Below are positions 63,623 to 64,000 of a stretch of 64,000 nt of DNA, one piece after another. The stretch is taken from assembly GCA_963760965.1 (NCBI GenBank), contig CAVXEW010000007.1:1-64000 (forward strand), read 5' to 3'. A program made the position numbers and the translations under genes. Source of the stretch: Pararhizobium_B sp963760965. Lineage in GTDB: Bacteria > Pseudomonadota > Alphaproteobacteria > Rhizobiales > Rhizobiaceae. The first letter of the stretch is position 1; each line of letters opens with the position of its first letter. Under the pieces are notes generated by a model that ran no database searches, was not told the origin of the DNA, and was given only the letters and a program-made list of their open reading frames with translations.

Positions 63623-64000
63623 CTATCCTTCGCGGACGGGACGACGATCGAAGGCCGAAACGTAGCCGAACAATGCCGCAGACCCGCCCGTATGGACGAA
63701 GACCAGCCGTTCGCCCTTCCTGAACTGTCCCTTGCGGACGAGATCGATGAGGCCGGCCGCCCCCTTGCCCGAATAGACGGGGTCGAGAAGGATGCCCTCG
63801 AGTTGGGCGAACATCTCGATCGCCTCGATCGTGCTCGCGGCGGGGATGCCGTAGCCTTCGCCGACATAGTCCGAATTGGCGACCACGTCGTCGCGCTGGA
63901 CGACGCCGGCGCAACCGAGCTTCTCCGCCGTCGCGCATGCGAGCTTGTAGACGCTCTCCTCCTGCTTGGCTTTCGGCGCACGCACGCCGATGCCGAGCAG
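63623..64000 (-). CDS. D-cysteine desulfhydrase/L-cysteate sulfo-lyase-type PLP enzyme, 5' end outside window
   Basis: The last 125 residues of a fold-type II PLP enzyme of the DcyD/CuyA/ACC-deaminase group. It shows LLGIGVRAPKAKQEESVYKL, DYVGEGYGIPAASTIEAIEM, LEGILLDPVYSGKGAAGLID and LVFVHTGGSAALFGYVSAFD. The DPVYSGKG and HTGG blocks are the substrate/PLP-phosphate-site segments. CuyA of this group splits L-cysteate to pyruvate, sulfite and ammonia. The nearby TauABC-like importer and sulfite-exporter-like gene favour that reading over D-cysteine desulfhydrase, but the distinguishing N-terminal part is not in view. Confidence 0.82.
   Translation of the reverse strand: MLGIGVRAPKAKQEESVYKLACATAEKLGCAGVVQRDDVVANSDYVGEGYGIPAASTIEAIEMFAQLEGILLDPVYSGKGAAGLIDLVRKGQFRKGERLVFVHTGGSAALFGYVSAFDRRPVREG

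Noticed and set aside
5474..64000. Many long open frames opposite or inside real genes, for example plus-strand frames across 28-31 kb, 42-44 kb and 58-60 kb
   Set aside because: High GC gives few stop codons in alternative frames. These frames are Arg/Pro/Ser-rich, lack domains and ribosome binding sites, and mirror well conserved genes on the other frame.
1..64000. CRISPR arrays, rRNA operons, phage structural genes, toxin-antitoxin pairs
   Set aside because: Looked for regular short repeats and recognisable proteins of these kinds on both strands and saw none.

Overview
The window is high-GC DNA from an alphaproteobacterium, most probably of the order Hyphomicrobiales (Rhizobium/Sinorhizobium/Mesorhizobium type). 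The evidence is the family content (FrcABC-type and MalFGK-type sugar importers, BON/slipin/HPF stress genes, LuxR- and cyclase-type TPR regulators, a DUF6538-type integrase) and a rhizobial palindromic repeat at 26744-26850. No rRNA, complete tRNA, CRISPR array or replication origin was seen. Some regions hold intact operons. Others (17.7-19.7, 21.7-26.6, 31.9-35.4 and 50.3-51.7 kb) are full of gene stumps, old insertion sequences and joined fragments, so this is an accessory, heavily rearranged region. Many otherwise well conserved genes carry single-base frameshifts, including most of the last 7 kb. That is either real decay or indel-type sequence error, and it affects every length and start given here.

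Layout. 1-11.4 kb is a stress and general group: CPA1 Na+/H+ antiporter (partial), triple-BON protein, small membrane protein, frameshifted HPF, slipin, a glgP stump cut by an IS3 remnant, a LuxR/TPR regulator, a GNAT protein with a membrane protein, and a molybdopterin oxidoreductase. 12.0-18.1 kb is a minus-strand sugar or polyol operon: FrcBCA-like importer, phytanoyl-CoA-type dioxygenase, Gfo/Idh dehydrogenase and a broken IolE-like gene. 18.1-26.6 kb mixes fragments (iolG, aldehyde dehydrogenase, HpaI aldolase, hydrolase, Lrp, VIT) with intact genes (YciI, quinone reductase with a divergent LysR gene, alcohol dehydrogenase, an OxyR-like regulator, fasciclin). It also holds three copies of one OxyR-type divergent promoter. 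26.8-31.3 kb is a single gene for a 1469-residue secreted protein. 31.4-35.4 kb is a second fragment zone with an integrase remnant and an IS630 remnant.

35.4-49.9 kb is the most coherent and most unusual system. It has three transcription units around two intergenic regions that share a tandem TGGG motif with 10-bp spacing. The first unit encodes an ABC sugar importer, a Tm-1-like (UPF0261) protein, a phosphoenolpyruvate-hydrolase-family barrel and an SRPBCC protein. The second encodes a cupin, a Gfo/Idh dehydrogenase, a regulator that fuses the same barrel to a degenerate AAA+ domain and a Fis helix-turn-helix, and a xylose-isomerase-like epimerase. The third encodes a half-barrel relative, a GH31 glycosidase and the importer ATPase. 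The likely job is uptake and breakdown of an alpha-linked glycoside, sensed through an enzyme-derived barrel.

49.9-55.3 kb holds an interleaved IS110/IS630 wreck and a twice-frameshifted cyclase/ATPase/TPR regulator. 56.0-64.0 kb looks like an organosulfonate locus: a YeiH-type sulfite/sulfate exporter, a HisD-family dehydrogenase resembling sulfopropanediol dehydrogenases, a TauABC-like importer, an Asp/Glu-type racemase, a DegT-type aminotransferase and, running off the window, a cysteate-lyase/D-cysteine-desulfhydrase-type enzyme.
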